Shown here: piece after piece, positions 23,934 through 32,433 of the stretch
Layout: each line of letters starts with the position of its first letter
Numbering within the stretch: the first letter of the stretch is position 1
NCBI GenBank assembly: GCA_017829005.1
Contig: JAGAJF010000068.1
Coordinates: 1-64,000, forward strand
Source: Oscillospiraceae bacterium
GTDB lineage: Bacteria > Bacillota > Clostridia > Oscillospirales > Ruminococcaceae
Length of the DNA: 64,000 bases
Direction of reading: 5' to 3'
The notes under the pieces: model-generated
What the model was told of the DNA's origin: nothing
Databases searched by the model: none
The model's input: the letters and a program-made list of their open reading frames with translations, nothing else
Translations under genes and position numbers: made by a program

Positions 23934-23953
23934 AATATCAACATACAATTGTA
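23920..23953. promoter_or_regulatory. Pair of BlaI/MecI-type operators
   Basis: Two copies of TACAATTGTA (23920-23929 and 23944-23953), each the TACA-NN-TGTA palindrome recognised by BlaI/MecI repressors. The outer flanks are also mirrored (ACC before the first, GGT after the second). The first overlaps the -10 box, so binding would block transcription. Confidence 0.85.
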
Positions 23954-23983
23954 GGTTAAATAATTAAAAAGGAGATATCTGAA

Positions 23984-24352
23984 ATGAAAAGACTTCCCGA
24001 CACCGAATTTTCCGTAATGCAAGGCTTATGGAGCGCAGAAAGCTCCACCCTCTCCACCGCCGAATTAAAAGAACTTCTTGAAAAAGAGCGCAGCTGGAAT
24101 ATGTCAGCACTCCAGACTGTCCTCTCCCGACTTGAGGAAAAAGGGTTTGTAAAAAGCGAGAAAAACGGCAGAAACCGCTTCTACACCGTCCTTATTTCCG
24201 AAGAAGCTTACCTTGCCGAGGAAAGCAGATCCTTTTTCGGCAGAATTGGCGGAAAGAAGCTTACAAGCCTTGTTGCCGCACTTTACGACAGCAAGGACAT
24301 CACCGACAGCGACCTTGAGGAGCTGAAAAAATTTATCGACAGCAAAAAATAA
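23984..24352 (+). CDS. BlaI/MecI/CopY-family repressor
   Basis: A 122-residue winged-helix repressor. The N-terminal domain reads LPDTEFSVMQGLWSAESSTLSTAELKELLEKERSWNMSALQTVLSRLEEKGFVKSEKNGRNRFY, the BlaI/MecI pattern; the C-terminal third (about 80-120) is the dimerisation helix region where BlaI is cut on induction. It is followed after 14 bases by a BlaR1-like M56 protease gene. Matching TACA-NN-TGTA operators overlap its promoter, so the operon represses itself. No beta-lactamase gene lies in the window. Confidence 0.92.
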   Translation: MKRLPDTEFSVMQGLWSAESSTLSTAELKELLEKERSWNMSALQTVLSRLEEKGFVKSEKNGRNRFYTVLISEEAYLAEESRSFFGRIGGKKLTSLVAALYDSKDITDSDLEELKKFIDSKK

Positions 24353-24366
24353 AAGGGGGCTTTGAT

Positions 24367-26541
24367 ATGTTTGTCTCTCTGCTTGAATACGGCGTTTACC
24401 TGCCAAACATCGCCTTGTACACAATACTTGCCGCCCTGCTTATGACCCTTTTCCGCATACTTGCGGGACCCCGTTTCAGAAGCGGCTGGCGGTACACTCT
24501 GAGCATTGTCCTTCCCCTGTTCGCACTTCTGCCAATAAGATATTACCCGAAGTATGGCAATTTATCAATAACATTGCCCGACGCACCGCTCTACATTCCG
24601 CCAATGGACCCGGAAACCGTTCCCGTCAGTGAAATAAAAAAATTTTCCGTCGGCGGAGAATACGACGTTTTCGTAATATTCTTCGCTGAACTTATAACGG
24701 CAATTATACTTATTACGGGAGCCATTCTGTTTATCCGTCAGCTTGTTAAGCTTTTCACATTTTACCGTGAAATAAAAAGAGACGGAAAGCCATTTGCAGA
24801 CAGCAGAATTTCCCATATATCACAAAAACTATGCGGCGAATTAAAGCTGAAAAATGTGCCAATTATTATCTGCAAAAACTATTCTTCCCCCTTTGCAATG
24901 GGCATATTCCGCCCGAAAATAGTCCTGCCCACGGAGAATTATTCCGACAAGGAGCTTGCCTTCATACTCCGCCACGAGCTTGTTCACATTAAGCGCCACG
25001 ACGTATTTGTAAAGCTGCTTCTGATGATTTTCCGCTGTCTGAACTGGTACAATCCTGCTGCATATCTGCTGTACAGACAGGCATGCGAGGATATGGAAAT
25101 AACCTGTGATGAAACAGCCTGTGCAAAATTCTCCTCCGAAGATAAGCAGGAATACTGCTCCACAATTCTGAAAGGTGTTTCCAAGGGAAAATATCCTGCA
25201 ATGACCACCTGTCTCGGGGCAAATGCTCAGACTATAAAGGTAAGATTTGCCGCCGTTCTTGAAAAGAAAAAACTAAGCTCATTGATACCATTTTTCGGCG
25301 TTGCAATATGTATTATCCCCCTTACGGTATTCCTGTCAGCGTTCAGGTCAACCGCATTCACATACACATATATAACTCCCTATCCCGTTGAGGAAGTGGA
25401 CATCTGTCTTTCGGACAACAGCTGGAAAAGCTGCACAGCACAAAGCTATGAAGAAGCCGCCGAGACCATTTTCAAGCAGTATATGACTCTCTACACAGGC
25501 GAAAATGTTCCCGATTATCAGCGTATCGAAAGCTACTACATAGAAGAAATTATACCCGAAAGCTCCGAAAAAGAAATAGATAATCTTTTTTCATATACAA
25601 AAAAGGGTATTCTTAACAGGGGTAAGACTGTCAAGGTCGTCTATAGCTTTATCACCGCCAATAAATGTGGTAACACGGTGCATAACAAGAATTTCGGATC
25701 TATGCCTATAGACGGAATGTCAGTAAATTCACATCTCAGTCTGGAGCTTACTCGTAACGGAAATGCGTATACTCTCAAACGTTATGGTATTTCAAATATC
25801 GTCGGTTCGTCCGATTATCATTTTTGCGCAAAGCTGTCTGCCGATACGAACAGATGGAGGTATATGGCTGAAAGCGGTCTTTTTGACCACAGCTGGGACA
25901 TTGAAAATTCTCCCCCTCCCCCCGAAGAATTTTTTGCCTATGAATATCCGTTATTCAAAAAAGCGAACCCCGATGTTGAATTCGAACCCTTTTTAAATGA
26001 TTTTCCCACATCAGAAAGATATGAATATATCAGAAGCTCATATTTGTGGGACGGCGAAAAAATCAACACAGACGGGCTGAAATATTACCCGAGAAGCTTT
26101 GAATACTGCGGTTATGAAGCGGATATTGTAAGCGGTGCATATTCGATTTTCGGAAATGTCACCGATGATACGGGCAATACTCACGGAGTGAAGATAAATT
26201 TCCATTGCGACAGCGAATATAAATTCGGCAGCTATAATCTAAGCTCCGTTGAAGTAACTGAAACCACCTTCACCCCCGTCACATATAATGACAGCTTTGA
26301 AAAAATCACCCTGCCCGAAGAGCTTTACACCAATGACACCCTTGAGACCGCAGAAAATATACTCGAATATATGAAAACTCCCCGCAACAACACCGATTTT
26401 ACCGTTATTGACTATAAAGATCTGACAGTAAAGCAGGAAATTGCCTTTGCCGAGGTTAAATTCAAAGGCAGGCTGAACGGAAAATATTCCTCTGAGCTTG
26501 AGGAGGGTGAGGAGTATGTTTATGTAAAGGTCTATGGATAA
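24367..26541 (+). CDS. BlaR1-like M56-family membrane protease with an unusual sensor domain
   Basis: A 724-residue membrane protein. Residues 1-310 contain four membrane helices and the M56 zinc-protease domain with FILRHELVHIKRHD (HExxH, about residue 201) and the partner segment ACEDMEITCDETAC. A further helix lies at about 305-325. The remaining ~400 residues are outside the cell and lack the penicillin-binding SxxK/SxN/KTG motifs of BlaR1 and MecR1; I do not recognise this sensor domain. By family logic, ligand binding outside triggers cleavage of the BlaI-like repressor inside. The likely inducer is therefore not a beta-lactam bound through acylation. It forms an operon with the repressor gene. 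Confidence 0.85.
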   Translation: MFVSLLEYGVYLPNIALYTILAALLMTLFRILAGPRFRSGWRYTLSIVLPLFALLPIRYYPKYGNLSITLPDAPLYIPPMDPETVPVSEIKKFSVGGEYDVFVIFFAELITAIILITGAILFIRQLVKLFTFYREIKRDGKPFADSRISHISQKLCGELKLKNVPIIICKNYSSPFAMGIFRPKIVLPTENYSDKELAFILRHELVHIKRHDVFVKLLLMIFRCLNWYNPAAYLLYRQACEDMEITCDETACAKFSSEDKQEYCSTILKGVSKGKYPAMTTCLGANAQTIKVRFAAVLEKKKLSSLIPFFGVAICIIPLTVFLSAFRSTAFTYTYITPYPVEEVDICLSDNSWKSCTAQSYEEAAETIFKQYMTLYTGENVPDYQRIESYYIEEIIPESSEKEIDNLFSYTKKGILNRGKTVKVVYSFITANKCGNTVHNKNFGSMPIDGMSVNSHLSLELTRNGNAYTLKRYGISNIVGSSDYHFCAKLSADTNRWRYMAESGLFDHSWDIENSPPPPEEFFAYEYPLFKKANPDVEFEPFLNDFPTSERYEYIRSSYLWDGEKINTDGLKYYPRSFEYCGYEADIVSGAYSIFGNVTDDTGNTHGVKINFHCDSEYKFGSYNLSSVEVTETTFTPVTYNDSFEKITLPEELYTNDTLETAENILEYMKTPRNNTDFTVIDYKDLTVKQEIAFAEVKFKGRLNGKYSSELEEGEEYVYVKVYG

Positions 26542-26551
26542 AAATCAAAAT

Positions 26552-26663
26552 TGTTTCACGTGGGCGGGGTACGCCCCGCAGCGAGGTCGCACCGTTAGTT
26601 ATATGAAGCCTTAAAAACATTCTGCACTTGCGAGGAACTTTGAAAAATGTTCCACGTGGAACA
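26552..26663 (+). repeat. parS-linked repeat unit C
   Basis: Begins with a degenerate parS (TGTTTCACGTGGGCGG, 26552-26567) overlapping the perfect hairpin GCGGGGTACGCCCCGC, then GCGAGGTCGCACCGTTAG, and ends with a perfect parS (26648-26663) 96 bases downstream. It lies directly after the BlaR1-like gene; the hairpin may also end that transcript. Confidence 0.78.
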
Positions 26664-26686
26664 TTCTAAATAATATCCGTCCCCAC

Positions 26687-26702
26687 TGTTCCACGTGGAA
26701 CA
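26687..26702. other. parS: parS site (perfect) downstream of noc
   Basis: TGTTCCACGTGGAACA, 39 bases from the perfect parS of unit C and 44 bases from the 3' end of the noc-like gene. Confidence 0.9.
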
Positions 26703-26745
26703 ATAATCACTTGTCCCTCACTGTTAATGCAGCGAGGGACAAATT

Positions 26746-27585
26746 TCATGTGTTTGAAGGAATACGAACAACATATTCGATGTAATCCTTTTCCTTGGTC
26801 TTTTTCACCTCCGCATTTATCCCCGCCGCCTGCATTACCTCGATTGCGTGATTGATGGTGTTCACAAATATCCTCACGTCCTTGAAAGCGCCGCGGCACT
26901 TGCGAATTCTCTGCAATTCCTTTGACTTTTTTGTAAAGCTTTCAACAAGCCGCTCTGTGTTTTCAACATTAAGCCTGCGCTCGAAGATCTCCTCGATAAG
27001 GTCAGCCCTGATATCGGGGGACTCCACCGCTAAAAGTGCCCTGGCGTGACGCTCGGTAAAGCCGTATTCAATCATTTTCCGCCGCTCGGAACGGGAAAAT
27101 TTCAAAAGTCTGACCTTGTTTGCGATCGCTGACTGAGATTTTCCCAGTCTCAGAGCCACGTCCTCCTGGGTAAGACCGAAAAGCTGTGTCATAGCGGATA
27201 TTGCCTCCGCTTCCTCGAAGAAATTCAGGTCTTTTCGCTGCATATTTTCCGCAAGGGACATCATCGCCGAGCTGCGTTCGTTTGCATCAACGATAATGCA
27301 GGCGATTTCCGTCATTCCGCAAAGCTTTGCCGCACGAAGCCTTCTCTCCCCTGCAATAAGCTCGTATCCCACATCAAGCCTTCGGACGATTATGGGCTGT
27401 ATAAGTCCGCTGTTTTTAATGCTTGCCGCCAGCTCCTCAAGCTCCTCCTCGGGAAATCTGCTTCTGGGCTGATTGGGATTTGGATATATCCTGTCCATAT
27501 CAAGCATGACCACTCTTGCAGCGGTCTTTTCGTTCATAATGATCCCGCCCAGATTTTCAAGGGCATTTTTAAAGGGCATTGCCAT
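26746..27585 (-). CDS. noc: Noc-like ParB paralogue (nucleoid occlusion protein)
   Basis: A 279-residue ParB-family protein. The start at 27585 (MAMPFKNALENLGGI) follows AAAGGAG by 8 bases; the first 15 residues could form an amphipathic helix, as in Noc where such a helix binds the membrane. The CTP/parS domain reads IYPNPNQPRSRFPEEELEELAASIKNSGLIQPIIVRR, LIAGERRLRAAKLCG (GERR motif) and NMQRKDLNFFEEAEAI; the helix-turn-helix reads LTQEDVALRLGKSQSAIANKVRLLKF. The position next to rsmG, mnmG and mnmE is that of noc in Bacillus and Clostridia. Noc blocks division over the nucleoid. Whether this copy binds its own sites or parS cannot be decided here. Confidence 0.85.
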   Translation of the reverse strand: MAMPFKNALENLGGIIMNEKTAARVVMLDMDRIYPNPNQPRSRFPEEELEELAASIKNSGLIQPIIVRRLDVGYELIAGERRLRAAKLCGMTEIACIIVDANERSSAMMSLAENMQRKDLNFFEEAEAISAMTQLFGLTQEDVALRLGKSQSAIANKVRLLKFSRSERRKMIEYGFTERHARALLAVESPDIRADLIEEIFERRLNVENTERLVESFTKKSKELQRIRKCRGAFKDVRIFVNTINHAIEVMQAAGINAEVKKTKEKDYIEYVVRIPSNT

Positions 27586-27698
27586 AATATCATCTCCTTT
27601 GTATGATATTATTGTAATGCCCTTTATGCATAAAATAAAGTCAAAACTTTCGTGAATATGGCTGATAATATTTCTCCGAAAAACAACTTTCAACAATT

Positions 27699-28406
27699 TC
27701 ACAGACTTTTTTTTGAAATCTGACCGCCATTGCGTGGATATTTTGTCGGTGTGGGAGAGATTTTTTTCACAATGACTATAACTCTCTTGTCACCCGAGGG
27801 AAGCTCATAATTTATGATATCCGAAATTTCGCCGCCGAGAATTTTTACCGCGTTCTCCCCCTGAGAAATATCCTCACTCGGACCCTTCATAGCGATAAAG
27901 CTGCCGCCCACCTTTACATATGGCATACAGTATTCCGCCAGAACAGGAAGAGCCGCCACTGCTCTTGCAATGGCGATATCGAACCTCTCACGAAGCTCAT
28001 TTTTTCGTCCCCCCTCCTCTGCCCTTTCGTGTATGCAGGTCATAGGCAGAGTCTCACGGGAAACCGCTTCAAGGAAATTTATCCGCTTGTTAAGGCTGTC
28101 AAGAAGAGTAACATCAAGGTCGGGACGATACAGCTTCATCGGCACTCCGGGAAATCCCGCACCCGTTCCTACATCAATAACAGCCGAATTTTCTGGAATA
28201 TCCGCAAGCTTAAAAATCAGCAGACTGTCTAAAAAATGCTTCTCGGAAATTCCGAGAGGGTCGGTTATTCCCGTAAGATTCATCACCTTGTTGTATTCCA
28301 CCAAAAGCTCGGCATATTTGTCAAGCAGGACATACTGCTCCTCATTTACATTCATACCGCTTTTTTCAAAAAGATTGGAAAATTCGTTGTAGGGAAGAAT
28401 GGTCAT
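27699..28406 (-). CDS. rsmG: 16S rRNA (guanine-527 N7) methyltransferase RsmG
   Basis: A 235-residue S-adenosylmethionine-dependent methyltransferase that modifies G527 of 16S rRNA. The start at 28406 (MTILPYNEFSNLFEK) follows AAGGAG; the longer frame upstream only translates the parS sequence as MFHVEH. Family marks are EYNKVMNLTGITDPLGISEKHFLDSL, VIDVGTGAGFPGVPMKLYRPDLDVTLLDSLNKRINFL (SAM site), and ERFDIAIARAVAALPVLAEYCMPYVKVGG. It belongs to the mnmE-mnmG-rsmG-noc set typical of the origin region. Confidence 0.95.
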   Translation of the reverse strand: MTILPYNEFSNLFEKSGMNVNEEQYVLLDKYAELLVEYNKVMNLTGITDPLGISEKHFLDSLLIFKLADIPENSAVIDVGTGAGFPGVPMKLYRPDLDVTLLDSLNKRINFLEAVSRETLPMTCIHERAEEGGRKNELRERFDIAIARAVAALPVLAEYCMPYVKVGGSFIAMKGPSEDISQGENAVKILGGEISDIINYELPSGDKRVIVIVKKISPTPTKYPRNGGQISKKSL

Positions 28407-28443
28407 TAAAAAAACTCCTTTATAAATCTTAAAGAACCTAAAA

Positions 28444-28554
28444 TGTTCCACGTGGAACAATTTTTGTATTTCTCACAGATGCGGAATGATCTTGCTGCCT
28501 CATTGATCTAATAGTGCGACATCGCCGCGAGGCGTCCCTCGCCCACGTGGAACT
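28444..28554 (-). repeat. parS-linked repeat unit D
   Basis: Perfect parS at 28444-28459, then a block starting ACAGATGCGGAATGAT, followed by AATAGTGCGACATCGCC, the GC hairpin GCGAGGCGTCCCTCGC, and a degenerate parS half (CCACGTGGAAC) ending at 28554. Perfect and degenerate copies are 95 bases apart. It fills the gap between rsmG and mnmG and is the best-preserved relative of unit A. Confidence 0.78.
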
Positions 28555-28558
28555 TTTT

Positions 28559-30448
28559 TTACTTTTCAGACGAACCCCTCTGCTTTGATAACCATATAAC
28601 CAGCACACTTACATCAGCCGGAGAAACGCCCGAAATTCTTCCCGCCTGACCGATATTCTCGGGGCGCACCTTGTTAAGCTTTTCAACAGCCTCAAGGCTC
28701 AGCCCCTCAATGTCCTTGTAATCCACATAGGCAGGCAGCTTTTTCTCCTCAAGCTTGCGGACGTGCTCCACCTCCATAAGCTGACGGGCAATATATCCGT
28801 CATACTCGATACGCAGTCCCACCTGCTCGCAAACCTCATAGGGAAGGGGCTTTCTTTCATCATCAAAGGGTGCAGTGTCCTCATAGGATATCTGAGGACG
28901 CTTTATCAGCTCGGAAAGCCGTATTCCCGTAGAAATGGGAGCTGTTCCCCTGCTTTCAAGCATAGCATTCAGCTCGGAAGTGGGACTGACGGTCTTTTTC
29001 TTGATGCGCTCAATTTCCGCCTCAATCTGCTCCCTCTTTTTCAGAAATGCGGCATATCTCTCCTCAGAAATAAGCCCGACATCGTGACCGATAGGCGTAA
29101 GTCTCTCGTCCGCATTGTCCTGCCTGAGAAGCAGACGATATTCGCTTCGTCCCGTCATCATTCGGTAAGGATCGGTGCAGCCCTTTATGACAAGATCGTC
29201 AATAAGCGTTCCTATGTAGGACGATGAACGGGGCAATGTTATCTGCTCCCTGCCCAGAACGGAAAGTGCCGCATTTATTCCCGCAATAAGTCCCTGTGCG
29301 GCAGCTTCCTCATATCCCGAGGTGCCGTTAAATTGTCCCGCACCGTAAAGTCCCGAGATTTTCTTGAATTCAAGAGTATGTCTAAGATCCTGAGGGTCAC
29401 AGCAGTCATACTCAATGGCATATGCATTCCGCATAACTTCAACATTCTCAAGACCCTTTATAGTCCGCAGAAATTTAAGCTGAACGTCCTCGGGCAGCGA
29501 CGATGACATTCCCTGCAGATAATACTCGTCCGTGGTAAGACCCATAGGCTCAATAAACAGCTGATGACGGGGGCGCTCGGTAAACCTCATTATCTTGTCC
29601 TCAATTGACGGGCAATATCTTGGACCCACCCCGTGAATACGACCCGAATACAAGGGCGAACGATGAATGTTATCCTTTATCACCCTGTGAGTTTCCTCAT
29701 TCGTGTATGCCACATAACAAGAAACAATATTCTGAAGTCCTTCCCTCGGTGTCTCAAAGGAAAAGGGCTGAATGTCCTCGTCACCGTCCTGCCTTTCAAG
29801 CTGAGAAAAATCAATGCTTCTTTTGTGAACACGAGAAGGCGTACCCGTTTTGAAACGGCGTAGCTTTACACCAATGCTCTCAAGGCTCTGAGACAGATAT
29901 CTTGCAGGAAGAGTTGCATCCGGACCGCTCTCATAGGATACCTCACCAACATGAATAACGCCCTTGAGATACGTTCCCGTTGCCACAATGACCTTTTTCA
30001 CATTATACCGAGCGCCCAGAGCGGTGATAATGCCCTTGACAACGCCGTCCTCGGCAATTATCTCCGCAACCTCCGCCTGCTTTATATCAAGATTTTCCTG
30101 CTCCTCGCAAACCTTTTTCATATACTCGTGATACTTGACCCTGTCCGCCTGAACTCTCAGACTGTGAACCGCAGGACCCTTTCCCCGATTGAGCATACGG
30201 CTCTGAATAAAGCATTTGTCCGCAGATTTGCCCATCTGACCGCCCAGAGCATCAATTTCACGTACAAGATGTCCCTTAGCCGTTCCTCCGATAGACGGAT
30301 TGCAGGGCATATTTGCAATTGCGTCAAGGGAAATTGTAAAAAGTGCAGTCCTAACTCCAAGCCTTGCGCTTGCAAGAGCGGCTTCAACGCCTGCATGACC
30401 TGCGCCAATGACCGCAACATCATAATCATCTATATAATATTTTTCCAT
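28559..30448 (-). CDS. mnmG: tRNA uridine 5-carboxymethylaminomethyl synthesis enzyme MnmG
   Basis: A 629-residue FAD enzyme that, with MnmE, modifies U34 of tRNAs reading NNA/NNG codons. The N-terminus carries the FAD-binding [21 protein letters not shown], followed by [20 protein letters not shown] and [20 protein letters not shown]. Later motifs are [21 protein letters not shown] text (RFKTGTPSR), [12 protein letters not shown], and [24 protein letters not shown] segment (here [21 protein letters not shown]). The C-terminal helical domain binds MnmE ([28 protein letters not shown]). Length is standard. It is followed by parS unit D. Confidence 0.96.
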   Translation of the reverse strand: MEKYYIDDYDVAVIGAGHAGVEAALASARLGVRTALFTISLDAIANMPCNPSIGGTAKGHLVREIDALGGQMGKSADKCFIQSRMLNRGKGPAVHSLRVQADRVKYHEYMKKVCEEQENLDIKQAEVAEIIAEDGVVKGIITALGARYNVKKVIVATGTYLKGVIHVGEVSYESGPDATLPARYLSQSLESIGVKLRRFKTGTPSRVHKRSIDFSQLERQDGDEDIQPFSFETPREGLQNIVSCYVAYTNEETHRVIKDNIHRSPLYSGRIHGVGPRYCPSIEDKIMRFTERPRHQLFIEPMGLTTDEYYLQGMSSSLPEDVQLKFLRTIKGLENVEVMRNAYAIEYDCCDPQDLRHTLEFKKISGLYGAGQFNGTSGYEEAAAQGLIAGINAALSVLGREQITLPRSSSYIGTLIDDLVIKGCTDPYRMMTGRSEYRLLLRQDNADERLTPIGHDVGLISEERYAAFLKKREQIEAEIERIKKKTVSPTSELNAMLESRGTAPISTGIRLSELIKRPQISYEDTAPFDDERKPLPYEVCEQVGLRIEYDGYIARQLMEVEHVRKLEEKKLPAYVDYKDIEGLSLEAVEKLNKVRPENIGQAGRISGVSPADVSVLVIWLSKQRGSSEK

Positions 30449-30472
30449 TTTAAGACTTCCTATCTATAAGAA

Positions 30473-30883
30473 TTACCACCACAAAGCGGGAAATATTTCT
30501 GCAAGCAAATGCAATGCTTCTGTCATTTCGGCATTTATTTCATCATAGGTCATATCGTCGTCAGTCAGTTCATATGTGAGATAGCGGCGGCATTTTTCCT
30601 TGATAAATTCAATGGCTTCAAGCTCGGTATAAGTTTTGCCCTTAAATTCAAAGGTGTGATATTCAAGGTCAACCACTTTTCCGCCTTTCTCGGTATACAT
30701 CATAAGGTGAGAATACAGCCACTCAATCAAAATAGTGTTTATATTCCAGGTTTCCCGCTCGTCAAAGCCGTATTTTTTTCTCTGCTTCTTAAATTTTTTC
30801 TTTTGCTTGTGACTTATTTCGGAGTAATCGCTTCCATACTCCCCTTTTTTAAGTCCAAGCTCTTCAAGATATTTGTTTTTCAT
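30473..30883 (-). CDS. Hypothetical protein between mnmG and mnmE
   Basis: A 136-residue soluble protein that I do not recognise by function. The N-terminus is Lys-rich (KKKFKKQRKKYG) and leads to GFDERETWNINTILIEWLYSHLMMY, a pattern I associate with uncharacterised Clostridia proteins. The rest is acidic and helical (DLEYHTFEFKGKTYTELEAIEFIKEKC, DDDMTYDEINAEMTEALHLLAEIFPALWW). It sits 2 bases before the mnmE start on the same strand side and 24 bases from mnmG, so it is co-transcribed, interrupting the usually adjacent mnmE-mnmG pair. A transferred or phage-related origin is possible. Confidence 0.7.
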   Translation of the reverse strand: MKNKYLEELGLKKGEYGSDYSEISHKQKKKFKKQRKKYGFDERETWNINTILIEWLYSHLMMYTEKGGKVVDLEYHTFEFKGKTYTELEAIEFIKEKCRRYLTYELTDDDMTYDEINAEMTEALHLLAEIFPALWW

Positions 30884-30885
30884 AA

Positions 30886-32265
30886 TTATTTACCCACACA
30901 GAAATGCGAAAATACTTCATTGACAACAGCTTCGGACACTCTCTCACCCGTAAGCTCAAGCAAATTGCTCTGAGCCTCGTCAAGAATAATGTTTACAGCG
31001 TCGAGAGTTGTTCCCGAGGATATGGCAATAAGGGCTTCATCAATGCATTTTCCTGCATTATCAAGGCATTGCTTCTGCCGCTCGTTTACCGAAATGTCAT
31101 TGTAAATATTACCATTTGTAATAAACATATCATACAATACATTTTGTAATTTATTCTTGCCATCACCCTTTTCGGCGGATATTTCAATGACATTTTCAAA
31201 TGCACCTTCAATTTTGTCCTTTTCAATAAGTGAATTTTTATCGCTTTTGTTTATGCAAGCAATTACCTTTACACCCGAGAGAGACTTGCAGCTTTCGATA
31301 AGCTTCATATCATCATCATCAAGAGGTGTGCTGTTGTCAAATACGGCAATGATAAGGTCGGCAGTCTCAAGACGGCGGCGGGCTTTTTCAATTCCCGCAC
31401 CCTCCACAATGTCCTCTGTCTCACGAAGTCCCGCAGTGTCCGAAAGTCTCAGAACAATATCCCCCAAACGGACAGACTCCTCCACAATGTCCCTTGTGGT
31501 TCCGGGAATATCGGTGACAATGCTCTTTTCCTCGCCTGCAAGGAGATTCATAAGAGTGCTTTTGCCAACATTGGGCTTGCCTGCAATGACAGTATCTACA
31601 CCCGATTTCAGAATTCTCGTGTTGTCATAGCCTGCACTTATCTTTCTTATCTCCGAAAGCACATCTGTGAGAACAGCGGTCATATTTTCGGGGCTTACCT
31701 CGGGAATATCCTCATCGGGATAATCCACCCATGCGTCAAGCTCACCAAGCAGACCCAGAAGCTTGTCCGAGCAAGCCTTGATACTTTTGTAAAGGGCACC
31801 CTCCTTCACATTGGCAGCCCTTCGGTAAAAGGCTTTTCCCTCGGCGGAAATGATATCCATGACCGCCTCCGCCTGAGTAAGAGAAAGCTTGCCGTTTAAG
31901 AATGCACGCTTTGTAAATTCGCCCCCACCCGCAGGAATTGCACCGCAATCATACACTGCCCTGAGAACACGCTCGGTTATGAAAATTCCTCCGTGACAGG
32001 ATATCTCCACCACGTCCTCTCCCGTGTATGAACGGGGCGCACGGAAAACCGTAAGAATGCAGTCGTCAAGCTCCTCCCCTTCTTTTGAAAGAATTTTTCC
32101 GTAGGCACAGGTGTAGCCGTCCATTTCCGAGGGCTTTTCCTTTCGTGAAATGGGCTTAAAAAACATATCGGCTATCTCAAGGGCGCTGTCCCCCGAAATC
32201 CGTATCATTGAAATTCCCCCTGCCGCACGGGGAGTGGAGATGGCGGCAATGGTATTATCCTGCAT
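30886..32265 (-). CDS. mnmE: tRNA modification GTPase MnmE
   Basis: A 459-residue GTPase that partners MnmG in U34 modification. The N-terminal formyl-THF-binding domain begins DNTIAAISTPRAAGGISMIRISG. The G domain inserted in the helical domain has G1 GKPNVGKSTLMNLL, G2/G3 IPGTTRDIVEESV and DTAGLRETED, and G4 NKSD. The C-terminus FCVGK contains the conserved Cys of the C-x-G-K tail. All hallmarks and the normal length are present. Confidence 0.96.
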   Translation of the reverse strand: MQDNTIAAISTPRAAGGISMIRISGDSALEIADMFFKPISRKEKPSEMDGYTCAYGKILSKEGEELDDCILTVFRAPRSYTGEDVVEISCHGGIFITERVLRAVYDCGAIPAGGGEFTKRAFLNGKLSLTQAEAVMDIISAEGKAFYRRAANVKEGALYKSIKACSDKLLGLLGELDAWVDYPDEDIPEVSPENMTAVLTDVLSEIRKISAGYDNTRILKSGVDTVIAGKPNVGKSTLMNLLAGEEKSIVTDIPGTTRDIVEESVRLGDIVLRLSDTAGLRETEDIVEGAGIEKARRRLETADLIIAVFDNSTPLDDDDMKLIESCKSLSGVKVIACINKSDKNSLIEKDKIEGAFENVIEISAEKGDGKNKLQNVLYDMFITNGNIYNDISVNERQKQCLDNAGKCIDEALIAISSGTTLDAVNIILDEAQSNLLELTGERVSEAVVNEVFSHFCVGK

Positions 32266-32361
32266 AAAAATAATTATTCCTTTCCCGAGAGTTTTTTCTG
32301 TACTAAAAAAACTCGTTATGAAGATCCTTGATCTTCACACATTTCCTCTGTTTTATAAATC

Positions 32362-32386
32362 AAAAGGGCGCCCGACGGACGCCCTT
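32362..32386. terminator. Terminator of the jag transcription unit
   Basis: Arms AAGGGCG and CGCCCTT with a 9-base loop, followed on the minus strand by TTTTGATTT and on the plus strand by a delayed T-run. Confidence 0.65.
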
Positions 32387-32433
32387 AAAATACTTTTTTC
32401 AGGCGGCTTTTATCCGCACATTTTAACTGAGAA

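Noticed and set aside
28407..28460. Longer rsmG product starting MFHVEHF
   Set aside because: These residues are just the translation of a parS palindrome; the ribosome site points to the start at 28406.
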